A DNA stretch of 40,448 bases from an uncultured Dokdonia sp. (GTDB taxonomy: Bacteria; Bacteroidota; Bacteroidia; Flavobacteriales; Flavobacteriaceae), in the NCBI RefSeq assembly GCF_937910895.1, contig NZ_CALEMI010000030.1:1-40448 (forward strand), written 5' to 3'. Both the position numbers and the translations under genes were made by a program. The notes under the pieces are model-generated. The model saw nothing but the letters and a program-made list of their open reading frames with translations, was not told the origin of the DNA and did no database searches. Every line of letters begins with the position of its first letter. Position 1 is the first letter of the stretch. Positions 7,991-16,496 of the stretch are shown one piece after another.

Positions 7991-9001
7991 ATGAGCAGGT
8001 CAAAACTAGAATACATTTGGTTAGACGGGTACACACCCACACAAAACATGAGAAGTAAAACTAAAGTGGTAGAAGACTTTAGCGGAAAATTAGAAGACTG
8101 TCCTGTATGGTCTTTTGACGGTTCTTCCACAAGGCAAGCTTCTGGTGGAGCTTCAGATTGTCTTCTTAAGCCAGTTGCTATTTACCCAGATCCACAACGT
8201 GAGAATGGATACCTTGTCATGACGGAGGTATTAAGCGCAGATGGAACGCCACATCCTTCAAATCACAGAGCAAATATTGACGATAATGATAATGATTTCT
8301 GGTTTGGATTTGAGCAAGAGTACTTTATTATGGATACTGCCACACAATTACCATTAGGATTTCCTATTGGTGGCTATCCTGGTCCTCAGGGAATGTATTA
8401 CTGTTCTGTAGGTGGTAGAAATACACACGGGCGTGATTTTGTCGAAGAGCATGCAGATTTATGTATTGCTGCTGGTCTTAATTTTGAAGGAATCAATCAA
8501 GAGGTTGCTTCTGGACAATGGGAATTCCAATTATTTGCCAAAGGAGCTAAAAAAGCTGGTGATGAGATTTGGATTGCCCGCTATTTATTAGATCGACTTA
8601 CAGAGCAATATGGTTGGTATATTGAGTACCATCCAAAACCAGTAAAAGGAGACTGGAATGGATCTGGTATGCATGCCAACTTTTCAAATACGACATTAAG
8701 AACATGCGGTTCTGAAGAAATATATAATAAAATATGTGAAGCATTTCGCCCTGTTACCGAAGAGCATATTGCGGTATATGGAGCATATAATGATCAACGT
8801 TTAACAGGTCTTCACGAGACTGCATCTATTCATGACTTTAGTTATGGAGTGTCCGATCGTGGAGCATCTATTCGTATTCCTATTATCACTGTAGAGCAAG
8901 GATGGAAAGGATGGTTGGAAGACCGTCGTCCTGCATCAAATGCAGATCCATATAAAGTAGCTGGTCGTATCGTGACTACTGTAAAAAGCGCAAAAGTATA
9001 A
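7991..9001 (+). CDS. glnII: Glutamine synthetase type II (eukaryote-like, beta-grasp)
   Basis: 336 residues. The cytoplasmic enzyme makes glutamine from glutamate, ammonia and ATP. The N-terminus KLEYIWLDGYTPTQNMRSKT is the beta-grasp segment of the GS-II class. Metal and substrate motifs follow: FGFEQEYF (about residue 107), YPGPQGMYYCSVG, NGSGMHANFS (about 223) and DRGASIRIP (about 288). It is slightly shorter than eukaryotic GS-II. It is unrelated in sequence to the GS-III encoded divergently next door, so the organism carries two independent classes side by side. The ATG is 27 bases after a TATATTTG box, and a strong hairpin terminator follows at 9030, so it is monocistronic. Confidence 0.95.
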   Translation: MSRSKLEYIWLDGYTPTQNMRSKTKVVEDFSGKLEDCPVWSFDGSSTRQASGGASDCLLKPVAIYPDPQRENGYLVMTEVLSADGTPHPSNHRANIDDNDNDFWFGFEQEYFIMDTATQLPLGFPIGGYPGPQGMYYCSVGGRNTHGRDFVEEHADLCIAAGLNFEGINQEVASGQWEFQLFAKGAKKAGDEIWIARYLLDRLTEQYGWYIEYHPKPVKGDWNGSGMHANFSNTTLRTCGSEEIYNKICEAFRPVTEEHIAVYGAYNDQRLTGLHETASIHDFSYGVSDRGASIRIPIITVEQGWKGWLEDRRPASNADPYKVAGRIVTTVKSAKV

Positions 9002-9029
9002 TTAGTTATTTATTGTGTATTTAATTCTT

Positions 9030-9066
9030 AAACTCCTGTTAGATACTATCTAACAGGAGTTTTTTT
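9030..9066 (+). terminator. Strong terminator of the type II glutamine synthetase gene
   Basis: Perfect 16-base arms (9030-9045 and 9047-9062, core ACTCCTGTTAGATA) are followed by a T-run. Confidence 0.9.
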
Positions 9067-9072
9067 GTATCG

Positions 9073-9092
9073 TACGCTTTCGCGAAAGCGTA
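9073..9092. repeat. Perfect copy of the dispersed palindrome
   Basis: TACGCTTTCGCGAAAGCGTA, a perfect 20-base palindrome. Other full or near copies are at 14711, 22693, 24717, 28933 (degenerate) and 30281. It sits immediately after the terminator of the type II glutamine synthetase gene. Confidence 0.95.
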
Positions 9093-9141
9093 TAAAGAAA
9101 AACCAACGATTAAAAAGATGTGTAGCTAATAGCAACTTTCT

Positions 9142-9410
9142 TTAATCAATCTCTTTGGAATAGATTTTTATTTCATCTCCATTCACTCCGTATCCTTTTG
9201 AATTATAGTTCCACCCTTTTTCCTTATAAAAACCACGTAAATCTATAGAGAGAGGTACCATGTCAAATCCTTTTTTTGACAAACCAAAGTGCGTGCTGTA
9301 TCAGTTTTTTTTTGCGAATCTCTGATTTCTATAGTTTTCATCTACATATAAGCACGCAAACCAAGGCTTAGATCTTGCCTACTGATCATATCATTACTTA
9401 ATAAGGTTTT
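9142..9410 (-). pseudogene. Remnant of a GNAT-family N-acetyltransferase
   Basis: Minus-strand translation in three different frames gives a collinear GNAT C-terminal half. The pieces are LLSNDMISRQDL (near 9375-9405), KPWFACLYVDENYRNQ (about 9325-9370, the acetyl-CoA-binding strand and start of loop A), AKKLIQHALWFVKK across an A9 run, and GFDMVPLSIDLRGFYKEKGW ending in SKEID at the stop (9142-9144). At least three frameshifts are needed to join them, and the N-terminal half is missing up to the antiporter gene. One of the shifts lies at the nine-base homopolymer (9305-9313). The substrate is unknown. The decayed gene is squeezed between a palindrome and the antiporter gene. Confidence 0.75.
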
Positions 9411-9475
9411 CTAATAGATTCCCACTTTGTTTAATAATGATATTTACATTTTTTCTAATTACTATGCAAGCAACC

Positions 9476-10420
9476 TTACAAAAACGTAAGCCCTACAAAG
9501 ACGATATAAGCAACAAACAAGACCAGTCCTTTATATCTTGACAATTCTAAACGTTTCGGAATAAAGGCTAATGGTAATAGAATAGCTGCAAAACCAATCA
9601 TCCAGAAAATATTGGTAGATAAAATTGCATCATCTATCACTGCGATAGGTTTTATTATCGCGGTAACTCCTAAAACAGATGCAATATTAAAAATATTAGA
9701 ACCAATGAGGTTTCCTAAGGAAATCGCTTTCTCTTTTTTAAGAGCTGCAATCACAGATGCTGCCAACTCTGGTACACTAGTCCCAATGGCAATTACCGTT
9801 ACAGAAATTACATAATCGCTCACGCCTACTGCCTTTGCAAGTTGTGTTGCCCCTTTAACTAGCCATTCCGAACCAAAATACAAAGCAGCTCCTCCGATGG
9901 CAAGCCATATAAAAATTTTAAAATAAGAGCTTTCTGCAAGTCCGTCATCTACACCATCTTCATTCACTTCTTTCTTTTTACGAGCTCTGCGGATAAGTAC
10001 AAAAAGATAAACAAACAGGCAAGTGATCAATCCAATCCCTTCTACTTGAGTAAGCATTTTATCATTACTTAACAAGAAATAGAGTGCGATAGAAAACAAG
10101 AGCATTACTGGCCAATTAAAGCGATAAAAATCACGATCTACTGTAAGTGAAGAGATAATCGCTGTAATCCCTAATACCATTCCTATATTTGCAATATTAG
10201 AGCCTATTACGTTCCCAAGAGCAATATCAGAAAGTCCATTGTATGCTGCTTGCAAACTTACCAAAAGTTCTGGTGCTGAGGTGGCAAAAGAAACTACCGT
10301 AAGTCCAATGACCATTTTAGAGAGCTTAAGCTTAAATGACAATCCTACAGAAGAACGCACTAAAAATTCCCCACCTACGACCAATAATAACAATCCTATA
10401 AGGACATAAAAAATACTCAT
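9476..10420 (-). CDS. Calcium/sodium antiporter, CaxA/YrbG family
   Basis: 314 residues, about ten hydrophobic segments, in the inner membrane. The two inverted-topology halves each carry an alpha-repeat: GNVIGSNIANIGMVLG (about residues 63-78) and GNLIGSNIFNIASVLG (about 235-250). The paired acidic helices are VSFATSAPELLVS and IAIGTSVPELAAS. A charged cytoplasmic loop (RRARKKKEVNEDG) separates the halves. Known: such proteins exchange Ca2+ for Na+ (or H+) across the membrane. The start is the first Met of FYVLIGLLLLVVGGEFLVRS. It is divergent from the (p)ppGpp synthetase and probably transcribed alone. Confidence 0.93.
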   Translation of the reverse strand: MSIFYVLIGLLLLVVGGEFLVRSSVGLSFKLKLSKMVIGLTVVSFATSAPELLVSLQAAYNGLSDIALGNVIGSNIANIGMVLGITAIISSLTVDRDFYRFNWPVMLLFSIALYFLLSNDKMLTQVEGIGLITCLFVYLFVLIRRARKKKEVNEDGVDDGLAESSYFKIFIWLAIGGAALYFGSEWLVKGATQLAKAVGVSDYVISVTVIAIGTSVPELAASVIAALKKEKAISLGNLIGSNIFNIASVLGVTAIIKPIAVIDDAILSTNIFWMIGFAAILLPLAFIPKRLELSRYKGLVLFVAYIVFVGLTFL

Positions 10421-10569
10421 GCAATTGATTTTTTGACGAAGATAATAAATAGTAATCTTGCTTTATATATCAAAAAATAATGTTTTTTCACTTTGTAAAT
10501 GACATTGTTAATAAGGGAATACTTTTTGCTTTGTCTATTTCATATAAAACAGTACATTAGTTACATTAT

Positions 10570-12780
10570 ATGGAGCTGACAAAAGAGTACATAGAAGCTG
10601 AGAATAAAGAACTCACTCGCCAATATAAAAAACTACTACGCATAAGCTATCAAATGCTTACAACTGAGGATAAGAAAATGATCCGAAAGGCTTTTGATAT
10701 TGCTGTAGATGCGCATAAAAATCAACGTCGTAAATCGGGAGAAGCTTATATATTTCACCCACTAGCCGTAGCACAAATAGTCGCAAGTGAGATAGGGCTA
10801 GATGCAACTTCTATTGCTGCTGCTCTCCTACATGATGTGGTTGAAGATACGGAATATACGCTTGCCGATATCGAACAACTTTTTGGAGAAACCGTTACTC
10901 GCATCGTTGATGGGTTGACCAAGATTTCTAATTTGAAAAAAGATAGGGATGTTTCGCTACAGGCAGAAAATTTCCGTAAAATGCTATTGACTATTAATGA
11001 TGATCCTAGGGTGATCATTATTAAAATAGCAGATCGTTTACACAATATGCAAACGATGGATGCTATGCGACCTGACAAACAAGCAAAAATTTCTAGCGAA
11101 ACCCTCTATATTTATGCACCACTTGCGCATAGAATGGGCCTTTATAACATCAAAACAGAACTTGAAGACTTAAGTTTGAAATACACAGAGCCAGATGTGT
11201 ATAATGACATTAGGGATAAGATAAAAGAAAGTAAAGAAGAGCAAGATAAATATATAAAGGATTTCAAAAAAGTAATTGAAGATTCTCTCAATTTAGAAGG
11301 GTTAGAATATCAAATAAAAGGACGCCCTAAGTCTATTTACAGTATCCGACGTAAAATCATGAATCAAGGCATAAGCTTTGAAGAAATCTATGACAAATTT
11401 GCGATTCGTATTATATACAAAAGTGACGTTGCCAATGAGAAATTTTTAGCTTGGAAGATCTACTCTATCGTTACAGATCACTTTAGACCTAATCCCACCC
11501 GTTTAAGAGATTGGATATCTTCTCCTAAATCAACTGGGTATGAAGCACTTCATATTACCGTGATGGGTCTTAAAGGAAGATGGGTAGAAGTTCAAATACG
11601 TTCTGAACGTATGAATGAAATCGCCGAAAAAGGATATGCAGCGCATTTCAAATACAAACAAGGCGATGATGGAGATAAAGGTCTAGATGAATGGATAAGT
11701 AGATTACAAGAGGCATTAGAAAATCCAGATACCAATGCAGTTGATTTTGTAGAAAATTTCAAACTTAATTTATACAATAAAGAGATTTTTGTGTTTACGC
11801 CTCAGGGAGATCTCAAATCATTACCCAAAGGCGCTACTCCTTTAGATTTTGCTTTTAGTGTTCATACCGAAGTAGGACTACACACTAGAGGAGCTCGTGT
11901 CAATGGAAAACTGGTACCACTAAGTCACGAATTAAAAAGTGGCGATCAGGTAGAAGTCATTACTTCTGATCAAGCAAAGCCTACAAACAACTGGTTAGAT
12001 TATGCTACAACAGCCAGAGCAAGAGCAAAGATCAAATCATCCTTAAAGGATGAAAAAAAAGAAATGGCTTCAGAAGGAAAAGTCATTCTTGCGCGAAAGC
12101 TAAAATCTCAAAAAATCCAACTCAACGAGAGAACAATTAATGAACTTGTATCTTATTTTAAGCTAGGTACCAGTTTAGATCTTTTTTATCGTGTTGGGAT
12201 CGGGGCTATTGATAATAAAATGATCAAAGAGTTTGCGACACAACGCAGTAATGCTTTTGTGAGCTTCTTTAAGAATAAAATAAGAAAACCTACTACGGTA
12301 GAAGATGTAGATCGTGATGAGATTACAAATAAATATGATGATCTTGTATTTGGTGTAGATGAGCAACAACTAGACTATAAATTTTCTAACTGCTGTAATC
12401 CAATTCCTGGGGATCCTGTATTTGGTTTTACAACCATTAATGAAGGGATCAAAGTGCATAAAAATAATTGCCCTAATGCCATCTCCATGCGAAGTAAATA
12501 TGCATACCGAGTGATCCCTGCAAAATGGATAGATTCAAGTGCACAAGGACATAAAGTAGATATTAGACTTACAGGGATAGATGTATTAGGACTTGTAAAT
12601 GAAGTGACCAAAGAGATATCTCATCACATGCACGTAAATATAAAAGGCATTAGTTTTACTACAAATGGGGGTATCTTTAACGGAAATATTACGGTCGTTG
12701 TGCAAAACAATGAGCATCTTAAAAAGTTAATGGATAATCTTAAAAAAATCAATGGAATTGACAAAGTCACTCGAGTATAA
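10570..12780 (+). CDS. Bifunctional (p)ppGpp synthetase/hydrolase, RelA/SpoT family
   Basis: 736 residues, the normal size. Domains in order: HD hydrolase (about 40-200) with FHPLAVA and HDVVEDT (H88, D89), so hydrolase activity is expected; synthetase (about 245-365) with GRPKSIYSIRRK, STGYEALHITV and EVQIRSERMNEIAEKGYAAH; TGS (about 400-465) with FVFTPQGDLKSLPKGATPLDFAFSVH; and a C-terminal ACT domain (about 665-736). It controls the stringent response in the cytoplasm. It heads a rightward run: 29 bases to the Fur-like gene, then 7 bases to purA. A link between purine nucleotide supply and (p)ppGpp is a reasonable reading of the linkage with purA. Confidence 0.97.
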   Translation: MELTKEYIEAENKELTRQYKKLLRISYQMLTTEDKKMIRKAFDIAVDAHKNQRRKSGEAYIFHPLAVAQIVASEIGLDATSIAAALLHDVVEDTEYTLADIEQLFGETVTRIVDGLTKISNLKKDRDVSLQAENFRKMLLTINDDPRVIIIKIADRLHNMQTMDAMRPDKQAKISSETLYIYAPLAHRMGLYNIKTELEDLSLKYTEPDVYNDIRDKIKESKEEQDKYIKDFKKVIEDSLNLEGLEYQIKGRPKSIYSIRRKIMNQGISFEEIYDKFAIRIIYKSDVANEKFLAWKIYSIVTDHFRPNPTRLRDWISSPKSTGYEALHITVMGLKGRWVEVQIRSERMNEIAEKGYAAHFKYKQGDDGDKGLDEWISRLQEALENPDTNAVDFVENFKLNLYNKEIFVFTPQGDLKSLPKGATPLDFAFSVHTEVGLHTRGARVNGKLVPLSHELKSGDQVEVITSDQAKPTNNWLDYATTARARAKIKSSLKDEKKEMASEGKVILARKLKSQKIQLNERTINELVSYFKLGTSLDLFYRVGIGAIDNKMIKEFATQRSNAFVSFFKNKIRKPTTVEDVDRDEITNKYDDLVFGVDEQQLDYKFSNCCNPIPGDPVFGFTTINEGIKVHKNNCPNAISMRSKYAYRVIPAKWIDSSAQGHKVDIRLTGIDVLGLVNEVTKEISHHMHVNIKGISFTTNGGIFNGNITVVVQNNEHLKKLMDNLKKINGIDKVTRV

Positions 12781-12809
12781 TTCCGTAACTTTACATCTTT
12801 AATAGCACT

Positions 12810-13262
12810 ATGAGTGTAAATTCTACAATAAACAAAGATCAAGAAGTTGTAAAGAATGTTTTTACAACATACTTAGAAGAAAAAGGACATCGTAAAACCC
12901 CTGAGCGGTACGCTATATTACAGGAAATTTACAACAACGATGAGCACTTTGATATAGAGTCTCTTTATATCAACATGAAGAATAAAAACTATCGTGTAAG
13001 CCGTGCTACTCTTTACAATACTATAGAACTTTTATTGGAATGTGGATTGGTACGTAAGCATCAATTTGGGAACACACAGGCTCAATATGAGAAATCGTAT
13101 TTTGACAAGCAACATGACCATGTGATTTTGTCAACAGGCGAAGTGATTGAATTTTGTGATCCACGGATTCAAGCTATTAAAAAAACGATTGAAGAAGTTT
13201 TTGATATCACTATAGACAAACACTCTCTTTACTTTTACGGAAAGAAAAACACCTCTAATTAA
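12810..13262 (+). CDS. Fur-family transcriptional regulator lacking the usual CxxC
   Basis: 150 residues. An N-terminal winged helix ([16 protein letters not shown], then [21 protein letters not shown]) precedes a dimerisation domain with QHDHVI and [10 protein letters not shown]. Known: Fur proteins bind DNA when loaded with metal and typically control iron uptake or peroxide response. In typical Fur the segment after HDH reads CxxCG, a structural zinc site; here it is [10 protein letters not shown], so that cysteine pair is absent. The regulatory metal-site histidines are partly present. It lies between the (p)ppGpp synthetase and purA, probably co-transcribed. The precise regulon cannot be told from sequence. 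Confidence 0.9.
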   Translation: MSVNSTINKDQEVVKNVFTTYLEEKGHRKTPERYAILQEIYNNDEHFDIESLYINMKNKNYRVSRATLYNTIELLLECGLVRKHQFGNTQAQYEKSYFDKQHDHVILSTGEVIEFCDPRIQAIKKTIEEVFDITIDKHSLYFYGKKNTSN

Positions 13263-13269
13263 TATACGA

Positions 13270-14544
13270 ATGGCAGTAGACTTACTACTAGGGCTCCAAT
13301 GGGGCGACGAAGGAAAAGGAAAAATTGTAGACGTACTCACTAAAGATTATGACATCATCGCTAGATTTCAAGGCGGTCCTAATGCAGGACACACCTTAGA
13401 ATTTGATGGGATCAAGCACGTTTTACATACTATTCCTTCTGGAATTTTTCACGACAATGCGATGAATATCATAGGAAACGGCGTTGTTATTGATCCTGTA
13501 ATTTTTAGAAGAGAATTACAAAACCTAGATAAGTTTGAAGGGCTTGATTATGTCTCAAAAATATTGATTTCGCGTAAAGCGCACTTAATCCTTCCTACAC
13601 ATCGTTTGCTAGATGCAGCTTCTGAAGCTTCAAAAGGTAAAGCAAAAATAGGATCTACTCTTAAAGGGATTGGTCCAACCTATATGGACAAGACAGGTCG
13701 CAACGGAATACGTGTTGGAGATCTAGAACTAGCTGACTGGAAAGATAGATATACATCGTTGCGTGATAAGCATATTTCTATGATTGATTTCTACGATGCC
13801 AAAATAGAATATAACTTACAGGAACTTGAAGCAGAGTTTTTTGATGCTATTAAAGTATTAAAAAAGCTTAAATTCATAGATTCTGAAGAATATTTACACC
13901 AAGCTCAGAAATCAGGAAAAACCATTCTTGCCGAAGGAGCTCAAGGATCGTTACTAGATATTGATTTTGGAACCTATCCGTATGTAACTTCTTCAAACAC
14001 CACAGCCGCTGGTGCTTGTACAGGATTAGGAATTGCACCTAACAAAATAGGTGAGGTTTTTGGAATATTTAAAGCTTATACCACGCGTGTGGGTTCAGGT
14101 CCTTTTCCAACAGAACTTTTTGATGCTGATGGAGAGACCATGGGACGTGTAGGTAATGAGTTTGGAGCCACCACTGGACGTCCACGTCGTTGTGGATGGC
14201 TAGACCTTGTCGCACTAAGATATGCCGTACAAGTGAATGGTGTGACACAATTAATGATGATGAAAGGTGATGTACTTTCTGGATTTGACACCCTAAAAGT
14301 ATGTACTTCTTACAAATACAAAGGAAAAACAATTGAGCACTTCCCTTATAATATCGAACCAGAAAATGTAGAAGTCGTCTACAAAGAAATGAAGGGTTGG
14401 AAAGAAGACTTAACAGGTATGACCGAAGCTTCTCAATTGCCAAAAGCTCTCAATGAATACATAGATTTTCTTGAAAAAGAATTAGAAACTCCTATCAAAA
14501 TTGTTTCTGTAGGACCCGATCGTACACAAACGATCTTGAGATAG
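13270..14544 (+). CDS. purA: Adenylosuccinate synthase
   Basis: 424 residues, typical length. It condenses IMP and aspartate using GTP in the first committed step of AMP synthesis (cytoplasm). Motifs: the N-terminal GTP loop GLQWGDEGKGKIVD, GGPNAGHT with the catalytic His, IGSTLKGIGPTYMDKTGRNG, AEGAQGSLLDIDFGTYPYVT, and TTGRPRRCGWLD near the substrate-binding Arg residues. The ATG is 7 bases after the Fur-like stop, so translation is probably coupled in one transcript. A strong hairpin terminator follows at 14568. Confidence 0.98.
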   Translation: MAVDLLLGLQWGDEGKGKIVDVLTKDYDIIARFQGGPNAGHTLEFDGIKHVLHTIPSGIFHDNAMNIIGNGVVIDPVIFRRELQNLDKFEGLDYVSKILISRKAHLILPTHRLLDAASEASKGKAKIGSTLKGIGPTYMDKTGRNGIRVGDLELADWKDRYTSLRDKHISMIDFYDAKIEYNLQELEAEFFDAIKVLKKLKFIDSEEYLHQAQKSGKTILAEGAQGSLLDIDFGTYPYVTSSNTTAAGACTGLGIAPNKIGEVFGIFKAYTTRVGSGPFPTELFDADGETMGRVGNEFGATTGRPRRCGWLDLVALRYAVQVNGVTQLMMMKGDVLSGFDTLKVCTSYKYKGKTIEHFPYNIEPENVEVVYKEMKGWKEDLTGMTEASQLPKALNEYIDFLEKELETPIKIVSVGPDRTQTILR

Positions 14545-14567
14545 GTGCAGCATCGATACAAAACTAG

Positions 14568-14602
14568 AAACCCGCAATCATCATACATTGCGGGTTTTTT
14601 AT
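14568..14602 (+). terminator. Terminator after purA
   Basis: AAACCCGCAAT (14568-14578) and ATTGCGGGTTT (14587-14597) with an 8-base loop and following T-run. Confidence 0.9.
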
Positions 14603-14665
14603 AGAATAGCACCTTTTGACACTTCGTTAACGCTTTCAGAAATCAATTTGTTTATTTTTGCTATC

Positions 14666-16480
14666 ATGCATATCAAAAAATACATACTTACGGTTGTTAT
14701 TGCTTTTTTTGCTTTCGCGAAAGCGTACACACAAGAACGTAAAGAAATTGATATCACCTCTGATGTCTCTAGGATAGACGAAGCAAACTATCCTGGCGCC
14801 TTTATTATGAATAAAAGCACCAAACAAGTATATATTATTCATGAAGGTATTGAGATGTGGTGTGACCTTGCCTTTCATTACAAAGATGAGAACTTTGTAA
14901 GGGCTTTGGGAAATGTAAAAATAAAACAAGGAGATTCTGTATCCATGCGAAGTCGGTATGCCGAGTATAATGGAAATACAAAATTTGCATTTGCCGCAGG
15001 AAACGTATGGCTTAAGAAAGATACGACGGTGGTCACTACAGATACGATGTACTTTGATCGAATCAAACAAGAATCGTATTATCGTACAGGAGGTGTTGTC
15101 ACCTCTCCAAATAGTAAAATTACCAGTCGCATAGGTCGCTATTACTTAGAAGAAGATAAAATATCATTTATAAGTGATGTCGTAGTGACCAATCCTGAAT
15201 ATGTCATCAACAGTGAGCAATTAGATTTTTATAGTGAGACAGAACACGCGTATCTCTATGGACCTACTACTATTACAAGTGAAACCTCAAAAGTATATTG
15301 TGAACGAGGATTTTATGACACCAAAAATGATTATGGCTATTTTGTAAAAAACTCGCGTATAGATTATGATAATAGGCAAGTGTATGGGGATAGTCTTTAT
15401 TTTGACAGAACAATCAATTTTGCCAGTGCCACCAATAACATTAGAGTTAAAGATACTTTAAACAAAAGCCTCATCAAAGGTCATTATGCTGAGGTCTACA
15501 GAGCCAAAGATTCTGTATTCATTACAAAGCGAGCGGTTGCTATTACAGAGCAAGAAGGCGATTCTATCTATATACACGGAGATAAATTGATTATTACAGG
15601 GAAGCCAGAAAATAGAATTGTACGAGGATTTTACGACGTACGTATGTTTAAAAGTGATATGAGTGGCAAATGTGACTCCATACACGTCAATCAAAAAACG
15701 GGGCTTACCAAGATGATCCGCAGACCTATTTTATGGAGTGATGAAAATCAAATCACAGGAGATAGTATCCATCTTGTGAATAATGTGGTCACAGAAAAAC
15801 TAGATTCTTTAAAGGTTTTTGACAATGCATTTATTATACAAAAAGATTCTATAGATGGGTATAATCAGGTAAAAGGACAAAAACTCTACGGTTTCTTTAA
15901 TAAAGAAAATCAGCTTGACTCTGTCAATATTCTCAATAATGCAGAAAGCATTGTGTATATGCGAGAAGAAAGTGGAGCCTTACAAGGGATTGATAAAAGT
16001 AAATCTGCTTCTATCACCATTCTTTTTGTAGATAAAGCGATAGATGAAGTGATTAAGTATAAAAATCCAGGAGGTAATATATGGCCAGAATCTCAATTTA
16101 TACAACAACAGCAAACCTTTGATAATTTTGAATGGCGTGGTGATGAACGTCTATTAAGTAAAGAAGATATTTTTAAAGGAGAGCCTCCATTTACACTCAC
16201 AAAAATACAAGGGATTCCGTTACCAATAATAGACAGTGATTTTTTTGAAGAATCTGAAGAAGGAGAGCTCGAGACGCCAAGTGCTTCTAACCTTACTGAG
16301 AAAGAGCTATCCAATCGAGAAGAAGACAAACCAAAACTAGGCACCGAAGAAGAAGATGAAGTCACAAAGCGCCAAAGAGAATATCTAATTAATAGAAATA
16401 AGGCGACATCTTCTACAAAAGAAAATAAAACTCCAAGTCTTTTAGATCCAAAAAAGAAAAAAAAGAAAGGAGGAGGATAA
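14666..16480 (+). CDS. OstA/LptA-like organic-solvent-tolerance family protein
   Basis: 604 residues from the ATG at 14666. A longer frame from a TTG at 14588 starts inside the purA terminator and is unlikely. A signal peptide of about 22 residues (hydrophobic core LTVVIAFFAFA) is followed by OstA-type beta repeats in about residues 50-420, with recurring patterns such as AEYNGNTKFAFAAGNVWLKK and SEQLDFYSETEHAYLYG. The C-terminal ~80 residues are low-complexity, charged and Lys-rich (ending KKKKKKGGG). Known: OstA/LptA domains carry lipopolysaccharide across the periplasm. Flavobacterial OstA-like proteins are longer, and a role in LPS transport is an inference. The signal peptide codons are made from the dispersed palindrome. 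16 bases separate it from the following aminotransferase gene. Confidence 0.85.
   Translation: MHIKKYILTVVIAFFAFAKAYTQERKEIDITSDVSRIDEANYPGAFIMNKSTKQVYIIHEGIEMWCDLAFHYKDENFVRALGNVKIKQGDSVSMRSRYAEYNGNTKFAFAAGNVWLKKDTTVVTTDTMYFDRIKQESYYRTGGVVTSPNSKITSRIGRYYLEEDKISFISDVVVTNPEYVINSEQLDFYSETEHAYLYGPTTITSETSKVYCERGFYDTKNDYGYFVKNSRIDYDNRQVYGDSLYFDRTINFASATNNIRVKDTLNKSLIKGHYAEVYRAKDSVFITKRAVAITEQEGDSIYIHGDKLIITGKPENRIVRGFYDVRMFKSDMSGKCDSIHVNQKTGLTKMIRRPILWSDENQITGDSIHLVNNVVTEKLDSLKVFDNAFIIQKDSIDGYNQVKGQKLYGFFNKENQLDSVNILNNAESIVYMREESGALQGIDKSKSASITILFVDKAIDEVIKYKNPGGNIWPESQFIQQQQTFDNFEWRGDERLLSKEDIFKGEPPFTLTKIQGIPLPIIDSDFFEESEEGELETPSASNLTEKELSNREEDKPKLGTEEEDEVTKRQREYLINRNKATSSTKENKTPSLLDPKKKKKKGGG
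14711..14727. repeat. Dispersed palindrome inside the OstA-like signal peptide
   Basis: GCTTTCGCGAAAGCGTA, 17 of the 20 consensus bases. It encodes A16-F-A-K-A-Y21, at the end of the hydrophobic core and the putative cleavage region. Confidence 0.9.
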
Positions 16481-16496
16481 TCGCTATACTTAATTT

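Noticed and set aside
12086-13580. Short TTGCGCGAAAGC and TTTCGCGTAAAGCG sequences in the (p)ppGpp synthetase and purA genes
   Set aside because: They match fewer than 13 consensus bases and are explained by codons.
14588-14665. TTG start extending the OstA-like gene by 26 residues
   Set aside because: It begins inside the purA terminator and would bury the signal peptide; the ATG at 14666 gives a proper leader.
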